A stretch of DNA of 56,078 bases, taken from Myxococcota bacterium (GTDB taxonomy: Bacteria; Myxococcota_A; UBA796; CAJQPC01). Below, in pieces: positions 9,059 through 17,278 of the stretch. The DNA is taken from contig JAKLKD010000012.1 of assembly GCA_023150845.1 (NCBI GenBank), forward strand, positions 1 to 56,078, given 5' to 3'. Each line of letters begins with the position of its first letter. The first letter of the stretch is position 1. The translations under genes were made by a program, and so were the position numbers. Under the pieces are notes generated by a model. The model ran no database searches. It was not told the DNA's origin and saw only the letters and a list, made by a program, of their open reading frames with translations.

Positions 9059-9776
9059 GCCGGGCCGGGGCCATGGGGAAGCCGTAGGGGTTATCGACAC
9101 GGCACACCACAAAGGTGGCGTCGTCGGGGACGGGGGCGGCGTGGAGCCGACCGTGGACCTGCTCGATGATCGCCGCGGGGCTCGGATCGGCCTCCAGGAG
9201 CGTGGCGAGCTCCTCCTCGGGCACGACGTGGAGCAGGCCGTCCGTGGCGATGATGAACACGTCCTCGGGCTGGAGGTAGAGGCGGTCAAAGAAGAGCGCG
9301 TGCCGGACGAGCCCGCCCATGCCGACGTACGCCGCGAGGCCGCGCCCACGCACCTGCTTCGGGGTGAGCCGGGTGAGCTTGCCCTTCTGCCAGCGCAGGA
9401 CCGCCGTGTCGCCGAGGCAGAACACCCTGCCCTGCCCGGCGCTCATCCAGATCCCCGCCAAGGTGCAGGCCGACGACGTCGTGAGGCGCACCTGGGCGTC
9501 GGCGCTCTCGATGAGATCGATGAGCAGCTCCTCGCTCGCGGCGCGGGAGCTAGTGAACAGCTCGGCGAGGGCCTCACAGGCCAGCTCCGCGGCGGCGAAG
9601 CCGTTTCCGGCGGAGGTGACGCCGTCCGCGGCGGCGTAGAGCACCCCACGCCCCGCCCCACGCACGACGAGGTTTCGCGCGTCGAGGAGCGCGTAGCGGT
9701 CGTCGTTGAGGGCGTGGCCCGCGCCGCGACGGGTAATCGCGAGGGCGAGCCCCGCGCCAGTGCGGGGGGCGATCAT
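9051..9776 (-). CDS. PP2C-family Ser/Thr protein phosphatase
   Basis: A 241-residue PPM/PP2C phosphatase. Visible family motifs in order are NDDRYALLDA, AAADGVTSAGNGFAA (the DG metal site), CLGDTAVLRW (GDS-like), FIIATDGLLHVV (SDGL-like), and a C-terminal DDATFVV (DN-like metal ligand). These place the two metal-binding aspartates as expected. It should dephosphorylate Ser/Thr residues, and could oppose kinases such as the one at 2913-4613, although they are not in one operon. The start is the ATG of MIAPRTG, because the open frame further upstream lacks similarity. The 3' end overlaps the methyltransferase start. There is no transmembrane segment, so it should be cytosolic. Confidence 0.87.
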   Translation of the reverse strand: MIAPRTGAGLALAITRRGAGHALNDDRYALLDARNLVVRGAGRGVLYAAADGVTSAGNGFAAAELACEALAELFTSSRAASEELLIDLIESADAQVRLTTSSACTLAGIWMSAGQGRVFCLGDTAVLRWQKGKLTRLTPKQVRGRGLAAYVGMGGLVRHALFFDRLYLQPEDVFIIATDGLLHVVPEEELATLLEADPSPAAIIEQVHGRLHAAPVPDDATFVVCRVDNPYGFPMAPARRG

Positions 9777-9874
9777 GTGCGGGAGGATACCTCGGTTCGA
9801 CGCCCGCGTAGCGCCCTCTCTGTGGCTCGCCCCTCTGAGGTGGGCCGGGCCAGGACAGGCCGAGGGCAACACGC

Positions 9875-9900
9875 GGAACCGGTTAGTATAGACTCACGTC
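9875..9900 (+). promoter_or_regulatory. possible ECF-sigma-type promoter before the AAA ATPase gene
   Basis: In the 188-base divergent gap between the phosphatase and the ATPase, GGAACC (9875-9880) is followed after 17 bases by GTC (9898-9900). This resembles the GGAAC/GTC elements of extracytoplasmic-function sigma factors. A weak sigma-70-like TATAGA lies inside the spacer. Only the pattern supports it. Confidence 0.25.
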
Positions 9901-9964
9901 GACACATTGGGCACCGCGCGGTCTGCACCCCCTCGCGCGGCGCCAGGATCGAATCGGAGCGCGA

Positions 9965-11581
9965 ATGCCTAGCCCGTTGAGCGAGTCCCTGCGGAGGGCC
10001 CTTCAGTCCCTCGGCCAGCCCCAGCACAGCCCCGCCGAGCCCCCGAAACACAACGCGACGGATCTTGGCCAGGGCGCCGATTACATCGTCGGGATCGGCT
10101 CATCGGGCGGCGCGCGTGGCGAGTCTCCAGACGACATCACGACGCTTCGTGAGGGATCCTATGTGGAGCAAGACGAGGACTCCGACGACGATCCCACGGC
10201 GACCGACGAGGTGATGGAGGTCGCCCCGGCCCGCCCCTTGGCCGCCCGATTCGCCGAGGTGCCCCGGGGGTTTGAGCCCCAGCGCGTCGCCGAGACCCCA
10301 CGCCCGGTGATCAGCCTGCCCGCCTCGGGCCGCTTCCGCCCGCCTGAGCCCAAGACCTTGGAGGAGGCTGGCCTTGAGCCGGAGTTTGTCCAGGGCCTGA
10401 TGGTGAAGTACCTCCTGGACCACCCCGGCGCCTCGGGCCGCACCATCGCGGGCGCCCTTGAGCTGCACCACCCCGCGCTCACCGAGTCCTTCCAGGAGCT
10501 CAAAGACCGCAAGATCGTCGTGCACAAGGGCTCCGCCGGGGTCGGCGACTTCCGCTACGACCTCTCTGAAGAGGGCCGCCGCATGGCCCAGGACCTGCGA
10601 AAGGTCTCCCGCTACGTCGGGCCGGCGCCGGTCACCTTCGAGCAGTACAAGCTCAGCGTGCACGAGCAGTCCATCAGCCGGGAGGTGCCCCGGCTCTCCG
10701 ACCTGCGCCGCGCCTTCGCCGACCTGCTCGTCTCCGACACCATGCTCCACCAGCTCGGCCCGGCGATCACCTCGGGCAAAGGCCTGTTCTTGTTCGGGCC
10801 GCCGGGCAACGGCAAGACCTCCCTCGCCGAGCGCATCACCCGCGCCTTCGGCACGGCGGTATACCTCCCGCACGCGATCTTGATCGAGGGCATGATCGTC
10901 AAGGTCTTCGACCCGATGGTCCACGAGCGCATCGAGGAGGACGACGGCCGCGGCGCCAAAGATCGCGCGGACGGCCGCTGGGTGAAGTGCCGCCGCCCCA
11001 CCGTGGTCGTCGGCGGCGAGCTGACCATGGACTCCTTAGAGATGGACTACAACGAGACCACGGGCATCTGCGAGGCGCCGATCCAGGTGAAGGCCAACTG
11101 CGGCACCCTCGTGATCGACGACTTCGGCCGCCAGCGCATCGACCCCGCCACTCTGCTCAACCGCTGGATCGTGCCCTTGGAGAGCCGCTTCGACTTCTTG
11201 CGTATGCCCGATGGCCGCAAGATCCGCGTCGCCTTCGACCCCCTGCTCATCTTCTCGACCAACCTCGATCCCAAAGACCTCTGCGATGAGGCCTTCCTGC
11301 GGCGGATCCCTTACAAGGTGAGCGTTGAGGATCCCGACGAGGGCGCGTTCCGGGCCCTGCTGCACCACCAGGCCCTCCACATGGGCATGGACCCGGACGA
11401 TGAGGTCTTTGACCACCTCATCTACACCTACTACCACCAGACCGGCCGTGCCTTCAGGTACTGTCATCCTCGTGACCTTCTGCTCCAGGTGCAGAACCAG
11501 TGCATCTTCCGCGAGACCCCGCTGCGCTTGACCCACGAGGCCATCGACGAGGCCGCGCTGCTCTACTTCACCTTGCTCTGA
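9965..11581 (+). CDS. AAA family ATPase with N-terminal winged-helix domain
   Basis: A 538-residue protein. The start ATG follows a GGAG at good spacing. Residues 1-130 are low-complexity and acidic (EDSDDDPTATDE). About 135-215 look like a winged-helix fold (PGASGRTIAGALELHHP, then SFQELKDRKIVVH). A segment with LRRAFADLLVS leads into the AAA core: Walker A GPPGNGKT (278-285), Walker B TLVIDDFG, sensor 1 IFSTNLDP and arginine finger region EAFLRRIPYKV. The core carries an insertion after Walker A that contains VKCRRPTVVVGGELTM. Proteins of this architecture occur in myxobacteria and planctomycetes without an assigned function. The gene after it, a secreted protein, overlaps its stop. A molecular remodelling ATPase is all that can be claimed. 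Confidence 0.85.
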   Translation: MPSPLSESLRRALQSLGQPQHSPAEPPKHNATDLGQGADYIVGIGSSGGARGESPDDITTLREGSYVEQDEDSDDDPTATDEVMEVAPARPLAARFAEVPRGFEPQRVAETPRPVISLPASGRFRPPEPKTLEEAGLEPEFVQGLMVKYLLDHPGASGRTIAGALELHHPALTESFQELKDRKIVVHKGSAGVGDFRYDLSEEGRRMAQDLRKVSRYVGPAPVTFEQYKLSVHEQSISREVPRLSDLRRAFADLLVSDTMLHQLGPAITSGKGLFLFGPPGNGKTSLAERITRAFGTAVYLPHAILIEGMIVKVFDPMVHERIEEDDGRGAKDRADGRWVKCRRPTVVVGGELTMDSLEMDYNETTGICEAPIQVKANCGTLVIDDFGRQRIDPATLLNRWIVPLESRFDFLRMPDGRKIRVAFDPLLIFSTNLDPKDLCDEAFLRRIPYKVSVEDPDEGAFRALLHHQALHMGMDPDDEVFDHLIYTYYHQTGRAFRYCHPRDLLLQVQNQCIFRETPLRLTHEAIDEAALLYFTLL

Positions 11582-12366
11582 GCCTCTGCGCCCGGGCGGC
11601 GCCCCTCCTCGTCCTGGGCCCCGCCGTCGCCAGCGCCCAAGACTCCTGCGAGCTCGACTGCCCGCGGGAGGCTTGGTACTTCCGGGTCTACCCCGATGAC
11701 GATGCGCCGCGAAACCCGAGGATCTACCTCGGCACCGTGCCCAGCGATGAGCCCAACCCCGAGCCGCGGCTCTACAGCGTACTCGACGACGCCACCTGGC
11801 CGGGCACCCTAGAGGTGCTGGAGGGCGGCGGCCAGAAGGCGCTCTTCTACAGCGCGGACGAGACCCTCACCGCGGAGGCCAACTTCGGCGTCGAGGTCGG
11901 CGACGACGTCTACCGCTTCTTGACCGGCTTAGACGAAGACACGAGCCCGCCCACGGGCGGCCAGCTCACCGCGCTCCAGGCCTACCACCACGAGGGCCCC
12001 TGCACCTCGGGCCCCCAGCTCAGCCTGCTCGCCGAGATGACCCTCGGCGCTGACGACGGTGGCCTCACGCTCTACGAGCTGGAGCTGACCCGCGAGGACG
12101 GCGCCATCGAGCGCCTCGTCACCCTGCGCAGCGTCGTCTACCTCGGCGAGGGCGACTGCGTCGAGAACCTCCCGCTCACCCCCGGCGAACGCCTGAGCGC
12201 GCGCAGCCGCGCCTTGGACTACGCCGGGGGGACGAGCGCCTGGAGCGAGCCCATCGAGGCCCGGGTGCCCCGTCGGGCCTGCGCCGCCGCCCCCGAGGCC
12301 CCGCCTGTCCTCGGCGCGGCGCTCGTCTTGGCCGCCCTCACCCGCCGTCGCCGATCCCCTCGATGA
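11578..12366 (+). CDS. secreted protein of unknown function with MYXO-CTERM-like tail
   Basis: About 262 residues. A signal peptide (SLCARAAPLLVLGPAVASA, cleavage before QD) is followed by a Cys-containing beta-rich domain (DSCELDCPREAWYFRVYP, later CTSGPQLSLL and EGDCVENLPL). The protein ends in Cys, a hydrophobic stretch and RRRR, the order of the MYXO-CTERM sorting tail. The start is uncertain: no ATG, GTG or TTG exists in frame between the ATG at 11500 and the signal peptide. The ATG would overlap the ATPase gene by 82 bases, whereas CTG at 11578 makes a CTGA overlap like the ATGA and GTGA junctions common here and gives a normal signal peptide. I chose the CTG. Function unknown. Confidence 0.75.
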   Translation: MSLCARAAPLLVLGPAVASAQDSCELDCPREAWYFRVYPDDDAPRNPRIYLGTVPSDEPNPEPRLYSVLDDATWPGTLEVLEGGGQKALFYSADETLTAEANFGVEVGDDVYRFLTGLDEDTSPPTGGQLTALQAYHHEGPCTSGPQLSLLAEMTLGADDGGLTLYELELTREDGAIERLVTLRSVVYLGEGDCVENLPLTPGERLSARSRALDYAGGTSAWSEPIEARVPRRACAAAPEAPPVLGAALVLAALTRRRRSPR

Positions 12367-13064
12367 CCCTTCCGTCCCCTCCCCGGCACGCTGTCGTCGT
12401 CGGCGGCGCCCGCGGGGTCGGCGCCGGGATCAGCGCCGCGCTCCTCGACCGCGGCTGGCGCGTGACCCTCGCCGGGCGCGCCCACCGCGCCGCTGAGCTG
12501 GAGGCCCGGGGCGCCCTCTGGCGTCGCTGTGACGCCGCCGAGCCCGCCGAGGCCGAGGCCCTGCTCACCGCCGCCGCCCCCTTCGACGCCTTGATCATCG
12601 CCGCCGGGAGCTACGCCCGGCGTGGCCTCTTCGACGAGACCCCCGAGGGGTTCCAGGCCCAGCTCCGAGACAACCTCGAGGTCGCCTTTCACCTGCTGCG
12701 CCTCGGCCTGCCCCCGCTCATGGCCCAGGGCTGGGGCCGCGTCTTGACCTTCACGCTCTCGACGACCCACCGGCTGCAGCCGAGCCCGCGCCTGCCCGCC
12801 CACGCCGCGGCGAAGGCCGCCTTGCTCTCGTTGACGCGCACCGCGGCGTATGAGGCTGGCCCTCACGGCGTCACCGTGAACGCCTTGGCGCTGGGGCACA
12901 TCCAGACCGAGCACCAAGACGCCGACGAGCGCGCCGGGCGGGGCGCGAGCCGCCGGGCGGGCACGGTGCAGGAGGTCGTCGCCGCGGCCCTGTTCTTGCT
13001 GAGCGACGAGGCGAGCTACATCAACGGCGCCGAGCTGCCCGTGAGCGGCGGCTACGGCGTCTGA
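12363..13064 (+). CDS. short-chain dehydrogenase/reductase family protein lacking the catalytic Tyr
   Basis: A 233-residue Rossmann-fold protein of the classical SDR length. The cofactor loop GGARGVGAG (14-22) and the AAG motif (80-82) are present, as are the structural Asn (DNLEV) and the active-site Ser (TLSTT, about 133). The catalytic YxxxK is changed: the sequence reads H147-A-A-A-K151, so the lysine remains and the tyrosine is histidine. The C-terminal part (SYINGAELPVSGGYGV) matches the usual FabG-like end. It may be a reductase with altered chemistry or a non-catalytic NAD(P)-binding protein. It overlaps the secreted protein gene by 4 bases (ATGA) and the convergent propeller gene by 13. 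Confidence 0.85.
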   Translation: MTLPSPPRHAVVVGGARGVGAGISAALLDRGWRVTLAGRAHRAAELEARGALWRRCDAAEPAEAEALLTAAAPFDALIIAAGSYARRGLFDETPEGFQAQLRDNLEVAFHLLRLGLPPLMAQGWGRVLTFTLSTTHRLQPSPRLPAHAAAKAALLSLTRTAAYEAGPHGVTVNALALGHIQTEHQDADERAGRGASRRAGTVQEVVAAALFLLSDEASYINGAELPVSGGYGV

Positions 13065-14032
13065 GCGGGCTCGCCGAGGCGCTGCCAGAACCGCGCCGTC
13101 GCCGCGTCGTAGACGAGGGCGGGGCGGCCGCCGAGGAGCAGGCGCGCCGGGCCGAGGGCCACCATCGCGGGCTCGCCGGAGATGGGCCGCGCCCCTCGCC
13201 GCCCCAGCGGCAGGCTGAGGCGCCCGGTGATTTGGCCCTCGGCGCTGACGAAGACGAAGCCGTCTTGAAGCTCGACGGCGAGGCCCCCGGCGATGGGGAC
13301 GAGGCTCGGCCGGGCCGGGGCCTTGCCGGGCAACGCCAGGGCCTCGTCTCCGAGCCCCCGCAGCGTGACCCGGTCCCCCGCCTCGACGCCGAGGCTCACC
13401 CGCAGGGCGCCGAGGCGGCTCACGGCGAGGGTCTGCAGGCCGTGGGGGCGCTCGGGCGGGCCGAGTCGCCCTGACCAAGGCCGCAAGGCGCCGTCCACAA
13501 CGAGCCAGAGGGTGTCGCCGACCCAGGCGGCATCCGTCGCCGGGGCGCCGAGGCGCGTACATTCACCCTCCTCGCCCAGGCACAAGGCGTCATCCCAGGA
13601 CGGATCGACGAGCGCGAGGCCCCGGCCGGGCCGCACCCGCAGGCTCGGCGAGGCGACGAGGTCCTCCCAAGACCAGGACCGGGCCGCCCCACCCCGAGGC
13701 GTGAGCCTTGCGCCCTCGGCGCCGACCCGCAGGAGCCCCTCAGGGAGCCAGACGCAGGGTCCGGGCAAACCGTCGTCGACGACGAGCCCATCGGCGAGCC
13801 GCACACGCCGCCCGTCAACAGTCGCGAGCTCGTCCCCCTCTGGCGACAGCACGACGCCGTCCGCCCGGCCCGACCAGCGCCGGGCCGCGGACTCGACGTC
13901 AAACACCGCCGCGCCGCCGCCCTCCCAGGCCACCGCGGCCAAGGCGCCGTCCGCCGAGGCGGCGAGGCTCACCGGGCGCGGGAGCTCCGGCTTGAGCCCG
14001 ACGAGGCCCAAGAACCAGTCCTGCAGGCCCAT
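13052..14032 (-). CDS. WD40/propeller-like protein of unknown function
   Basis: A 326-residue protein without signal peptide or clear membrane helix. It consists of repeated beta-strand units ending in short hydrophobic strands (AASADGALAAVAWEGGGA, VVLSPEGDELATVDG, AVSRLGALRVSLG), which suggests a beta-propeller. Its ATG overlaps the TGA of fabZ by one base (TGATG), so it is translated as the last gene of the skp-lpxD-fabZ unit, where many proteobacteria carry lpxA. It bears no resemblance to LpxA (no hexapeptide repeats). A role in envelope biogenesis is suggested only by position. Confidence 0.72.
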   Translation of the reverse strand: MGLQDWFLGLVGLKPELPRPVSLAASADGALAAVAWEGGGAAVFDVESAARRWSGRADGVVLSPEGDELATVDGRRVRLADGLVVDDGLPGPCVWLPEGLLRVGAEGARLTPRGGAARSWSWEDLVASPSLRVRPGRGLALVDPSWDDALCLGEEGECTRLGAPATDAAWVGDTLWLVVDGALRPWSGRLGPPERPHGLQTLAVSRLGALRVSLGVEAGDRVTLRGLGDEALALPGKAPARPSLVPIAGGLAVELQDGFVFVSAEGQITGRLSLPLGRRGARPISGEPAMVALGPARLLLGGRPALVYDAATARFWQRLGEPAQTP

Positions 14033-14487
14033 CAGGCCCCTGGAGGCGGCTCAGCGGCGATGGTGGCGAGCACCTTGCCGGTGGCCACACGCACGCCGCC
14101 GACCTCGGCGCGGCAGTCAAAACGCCACACCCGCATCTTCTCGTGCTCTTTGACCACCTTGAGGCGCAGCGTGTCGCCGGGGAGCACCGGGCGGCGGAAT
14201 CGCAGCTCGTCCAGGCCCATGAGGTAGACCTTGCCGCCCGCGGCCTCGGGGTGCGCCGCCAAGGCCACGACGGCGGCGACCTGGGCGAAGGCCTCGGCGA
14301 TGAGCACGCCGGGCATGATGGGCTGGTCGGGGAAGTGCCCGGCGAAGTGGGGCTCGTTGACGCTCACACACTTCACGCCGACGGCGGACACGCCCGGCTC
14401 CAGCTCCTCTACCCGGTCGATCATCAAGAAGGGGTAGCGGTGGGGCAACATGCGCATGATCGCGTGAATGTCGAGGGTCAAGCTCAC
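14032..14487 (-). CDS. fabZ: 3-hydroxyacyl-[acyl-carrier-protein] dehydratase FabZ
   Basis: A 151-residue hotdog-fold enzyme of fatty acid elongation that dehydrates 3-hydroxyacyl-ACP to trans-2-enoyl-ACP. The signature MLPHRYPFLMIDRV is followed by the active-site region PHFAGHFPDQPIMPGVL (catalytic His) and the helix with the catalytic Glu (IAEAFAQVAAV). The length is typical. It overlaps lpxD by 4 bases and the following propeller gene by one base. Its position next to lpxD reflects the shared 3-hydroxyacyl-ACP pool used for lipid A. Confidence 0.96.
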   Translation of the reverse strand: MSLTLDIHAIMRMLPHRYPFLMIDRVEELEPGVSAVGVKCVSVNEPHFAGHFPDQPIMPGVLIAEAFAQVAAVVALAAHPEAAGGKVYLMGLDELRFRRPVLPGDTLRLKVVKEHEKMRVWRFDCRAEVGGVRVATGKVLATIAAEPPPGA

Positions 14488-15521
14488 TCCTTGGTGTCTG
14501 TCTTCTGCGCCGCCTCCAGGCGCGCGACGGCGGCCTGGAGCTGGCGCAGGGCCCGGCTAAGCTCGGGCAGGTCCTCGGCCTCCCGAGAGGCGCGGAGCCA
14601 GCGGCGGTGATCATACGCCGGGACCCCGGCGAGCTTTGACCCCGCCGGGGCGTCCTGGGCGACCATGCTGTGCGCGGCGACGGTGACGCCGTCCCCGATC
14701 TCCAGGTGCCCGAGGATCGAGCTGCGCGCCGCTACGGTGACGCCGACGCCGAGGCGCGTCGAGCCCGCGACGCCGGAGTAGGCCACGAGCACGTTGTGTG
14801 GGCCGACGCTCGCGCCGTGGCCGATCTGGCAGAGGTTGTCGAGCTTCGCCCCGCGCCCGACGGTCGTGACGCCTAAGGCCGCGCGGTCTACGCAGGTGTT
14901 CGCGCCCAGCTCGACGTCGTCCTCAATGACCACTCCGCCGACCTGGGGGATCTTCACGAGGCCCTCCCGGCTCGGGGCGAAGCCGAAGCCCTCGCCGCCG
15001 ACCACAGCGCCGGGGTTGAGCCACACCCGCTCGCCGAGCACGCAGCCCTCCATGACCACGGCGCCGGGCATGAGGCGGCAGCCCGCGCCGAGCCGGGCCC
15101 CAGCGCCGACGTAAGCCCCAGCCTGCAGCCAGCTCCCGTCGCCGATGACGGCCCCCTCACCGACAAACACGAATGGCTCGACGGTGACGCCCTCGCCGAG
15201 GGTGGCCAGGGGCGACACGGCGGCGCGGGGATCGACCCCCGGCGCGGGCCGCCGCGGCGGCGAGAACAGCGCCAAGGCCCGGGCGAAGGCGAGGTAAGGA
15301 TCCTCCACACGGATGAGCGTGACGCCGGGGGCGGTCACGTCCCGCTCGACGAGCACGGCCCCGGCCCGGGTCGTGGGGAGGTGTTTGCGGTAGCGGCGGT
15401 TCGCGACGAAAGCGAGCTCGTCGGGGCCCGCCTCACGCAGATCGGCGACGCCGCGCAGGACGGCGTCACCAGGGCCGATCAGCTCACCGCCCAAGGTGAG
15501 GGCGAGCTGGGCGACGGTCAC
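14484..15521 (-). CDS. lpxD: UDP-3-O-(3-hydroxyacyl)glucosamine N-acyltransferase LpxD
   Basis: A 345-residue lipid A biosynthesis enzyme that transfers a 3-hydroxyacyl chain from ACP to the 2-amino group of UDP-3-O-acyl-glucosamine. The N-terminal uridine-binding domain (LRGVADLREAGPDELAFV, NRRYRKHL) is followed by a left-handed beta-helix of hexapeptide repeats from about residue 100 to 310. The catalytic His lies in DNLCQIGHGASVG. The C-terminal helix (RALRQLQAAVARLEAAQ) is normal for the family. It overlaps skp upstream and fabZ downstream by 4 bases each. It shows that the organism makes lipid A of the classical type. Confidence 0.96.
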   Translation of the reverse strand: MTVAQLALTLGGELIGPGDAVLRGVADLREAGPDELAFVANRRYRKHLPTTRAGAVLVERDVTAPGVTLIRVEDPYLAFARALALFSPPRRPAPGVDPRAAVSPLATLGEGVTVEPFVFVGEGAVIGDGSWLQAGAYVGAGARLGAGCRLMPGAVVMEGCVLGERVWLNPGAVVGGEGFGFAPSREGLVKIPQVGGVVIEDDVELGANTCVDRAALGVTTVGRGAKLDNLCQIGHGASVGPHNVLVAYSGVAGSTRLGVGVTVAARSSILGHLEIGDGVTVAAHSMVAQDAPAGSKLAGVPAYDHRRWLRASREAEDLPELSRALRQLQAAVARLEAAQKTDTKE

Positions 15522-16045
15522 TTCTTGACGGGGTGCGCCGCGTTGTAGCGCTTGACGACCTCGTCGGTGATGTCCGTGCCGGGCTTCGCGTAGAGCACCG
15601 TGCCTTGGCTCACCTCAAGGATGAGGTCGAGGTTCTTCTCTTTGCCGAGCTGCTCCGCGGTGACCTTGAGGCCGGTCATCAGCCCCTCCATCGCCGAGAG
15701 GTAGGCCTCCTGCATCGCCATCTCGCTCGACGCGTAGAGCTGCTGGTACTTCGCGTTCATCTCGTACAGGCGGCGCTCGTAGTCCTGGCGCGCGGTGTCG
15801 GAGAGCACGGCGGCCTTGGACTGGTACTCCTGCTGGAGCGAACGAAGATCGGCCTCAAGCTGCTCGATCTCGGCGCGTTTGCCCTCCAACATCTTGTCGA
15901 GCCGCGCCTGGGCTTGTTTGCCCTCCTCGATCTCTTGGATCGCGCGGTTGTAGTCGATGGTCGCGACCTTGAAGTCGGCGGCCCAAGACGCGGGCGCGAA
16001 GGTCATCATCGCGACGAAGGCGGCCATCAGGAGGCGGGTCAGCAT
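15518..16045 (-). CDS. skp: periplasmic chaperone Skp/OmpH family
   Basis: A 175-residue exported coiled-coil protein that in E. coli holds unfolded outer-membrane proteins in the periplasm for delivery to BamA. A signal peptide ends at ASWAAD; the mature part starts with FKVATIDYNRAIQEIEEGKQ, then a long Glu/Gln/Lys-rich coiled coil (about 45-135) and a C-terminal beta segment (LDLILEVSQGTVLYAKPG). I start at the ATG preceded by AAGGAT rather than at the ATG 11 codons further upstream. The gene is the first of skp-lpxD-fabZ-propeller. The usual neighbour bamA is 1.2 kb away, separated by an exchanger gene on the other strand. Confidence 0.92.
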   Translation of the reverse strand: MLTRLLMAAFVAMMTFAPASWAADFKVATIDYNRAIQEIEEGKQAQARLDKMLEGKRAEIEQLEADLRSLQQEYQSKAAVLSDTARQDYERRLYEMNAKYQQLYASSEMAMQEAYLSAMEGLMTGLKVTAEQLGKEKNLDLILEVSQGTVLYAKPGTDITDEVVKRYNAAHPVKK

Positions 16046-16168
16046 GAACGAGATCCTTTGGGCAGGATGAATCGGCATTGATTAGCCCAGCGAGCGAGCC
16101 CTCGCCAGCGAGAAGACGACCCACCTGCCCCGCGGGATCTTCCGCGCGCCCCTTGATATGCGTCTCCG

Positions 16169-17278
16169 ATGCTCGTCTCTCTCGCGCTCATCGTCCTCGG
16201 CCTCGCGGCGCTGGCCCAAGGCGGCGACGCCCTCATCGACGGCGCCACGGGGCTCGCCCGCCGCCTGGGCGTCTCTCCCCTCGTGATCGGCCTCACCGTC
16301 GTGGCCTTCGGCACCTCGGCGCCAGAGCTCGCCGTGTCGGTCATGGCCGCGCTCGACGGCGCCCCGGCCTTGGCCGTCGGCAACGTGCTCGGCTCCAACC
16401 CCTTCAACCTGCTCGTCGCCGTGGGCCTTCCCGCGGCGCTCTATGGCCTCACGGCGCCGCGGCTCACCCTTCGCCGGGACGTGCCGATCTGCGCCTTGAC
16501 CACCGCCTTGGTCTGGGCCCTCGCGGCCCGGGGTGACGGCCTCGGGCGCCTGGAGGGCCTCGCCCTCGTGCTCGGCCTGATCGTGTGGGTCGTCGTGCTC
16601 TTGCGCGGCGGCGGCGACGACGGCGCGGCCCAAGAGGAGCTGCCGGATCACTACAGCGAGTCGTGGGGGGCCGTCGCGCTCATCACCGCGCTCGGCGCCA
16701 TCGCGGCGATCTCCCCGAGGGTCGAGGGCGCGCCGGGCCCGGCGTCGCTCGGCGGCATGGCCGTCGTCGCGGCGCTCTGCGCCCTGAACGCCCGCCGGGC
16801 CGCCGGGGTCACCCACCGCCTCGACGCCCAGCTCCTCGCCGTCGGGCTCGGCCTCGGCTTGCTCGTGCTCGGCTCCAAGGCCCTCGTCGCCGGGGCCTCG
16901 GCCATCGCGCTGCGCCTGGGCATCTCCGAGGCCGTCGTCGGGCTCACCGTCGTCGCCGTCGGCACCTCGGCGCCGGAGCTCACCGCGGGCCTGCTCTCCG
17001 CCCGTCGGGGTCAGGCGGCCCTGGCGTTCGGCAACGCCGTGGGCTCCAACACCTTCAACCTGCTCGGGGTCTTGGGGCTCGCCGCGGCGCTGAGCCCGAT
17101 CCCCATCGACGACCGGTTCTTGCGGGTCGATCTCCCGCTGAACCTCGGCCTCGCGCTCTTGCCCCTCGTGTTCTTGTTCACCGGGGGGCGCATGAGCCGC
17201 CCGGTCGGCGGCCTCATGGTCACGGCTTGGCTCGGCTGGACGGCCTGGCTCGTCGCTGAGGAGCTCGGCGTCGTCTAG
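16169..17278 (+). CDS. calcium/sodium exchanger of the CaCA family (YrbG/CaxA-like)
   Basis: A 369-residue inner-membrane antiporter with about ten transmembrane helices. The two inverted alpha repeats are clear: VVAFGTSAPELAVSVM with GNVLGSNPFNLL in the first half, and VVAVGTSAPELTAGLL with GNAVGSNTFNLLG in the second. The GTSAPEL glutamates and the GSNxFN motifs form the ion sites of the family. It should exchange Ca2+ for Na+, H+ or K+. The start ATG lies 123 bases from the divergent skp start. Its 3' end overlaps the convergent bamA by 4 bases. It splits what is usually a contiguous bamA-skp cluster. Confidence 0.93.
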   Translation: MLVSLALIVLGLAALAQGGDALIDGATGLARRLGVSPLVIGLTVVAFGTSAPELAVSVMAALDGAPALAVGNVLGSNPFNLLVAVGLPAALYGLTAPRLTLRRDVPICALTTALVWALAARGDGLGRLEGLALVLGLIVWVVVLLRGGGDDGAAQEELPDHYSESWGAVALITALGAIAAISPRVEGAPGPASLGGMAVVAALCALNARRAAGVTHRLDAQLLAVGLGLGLLVLGSKALVAGASAIALRLGISEAVVGLTVVAVGTSAPELTAGLLSARRGQAALAFGNAVGSNTFNLLGVLGLAAALSPIPIDDRFLRVDLPLNLGLALLPLVFLFTGGRMSRPVGGLMVTAWLGWTAWLVAEELGVV

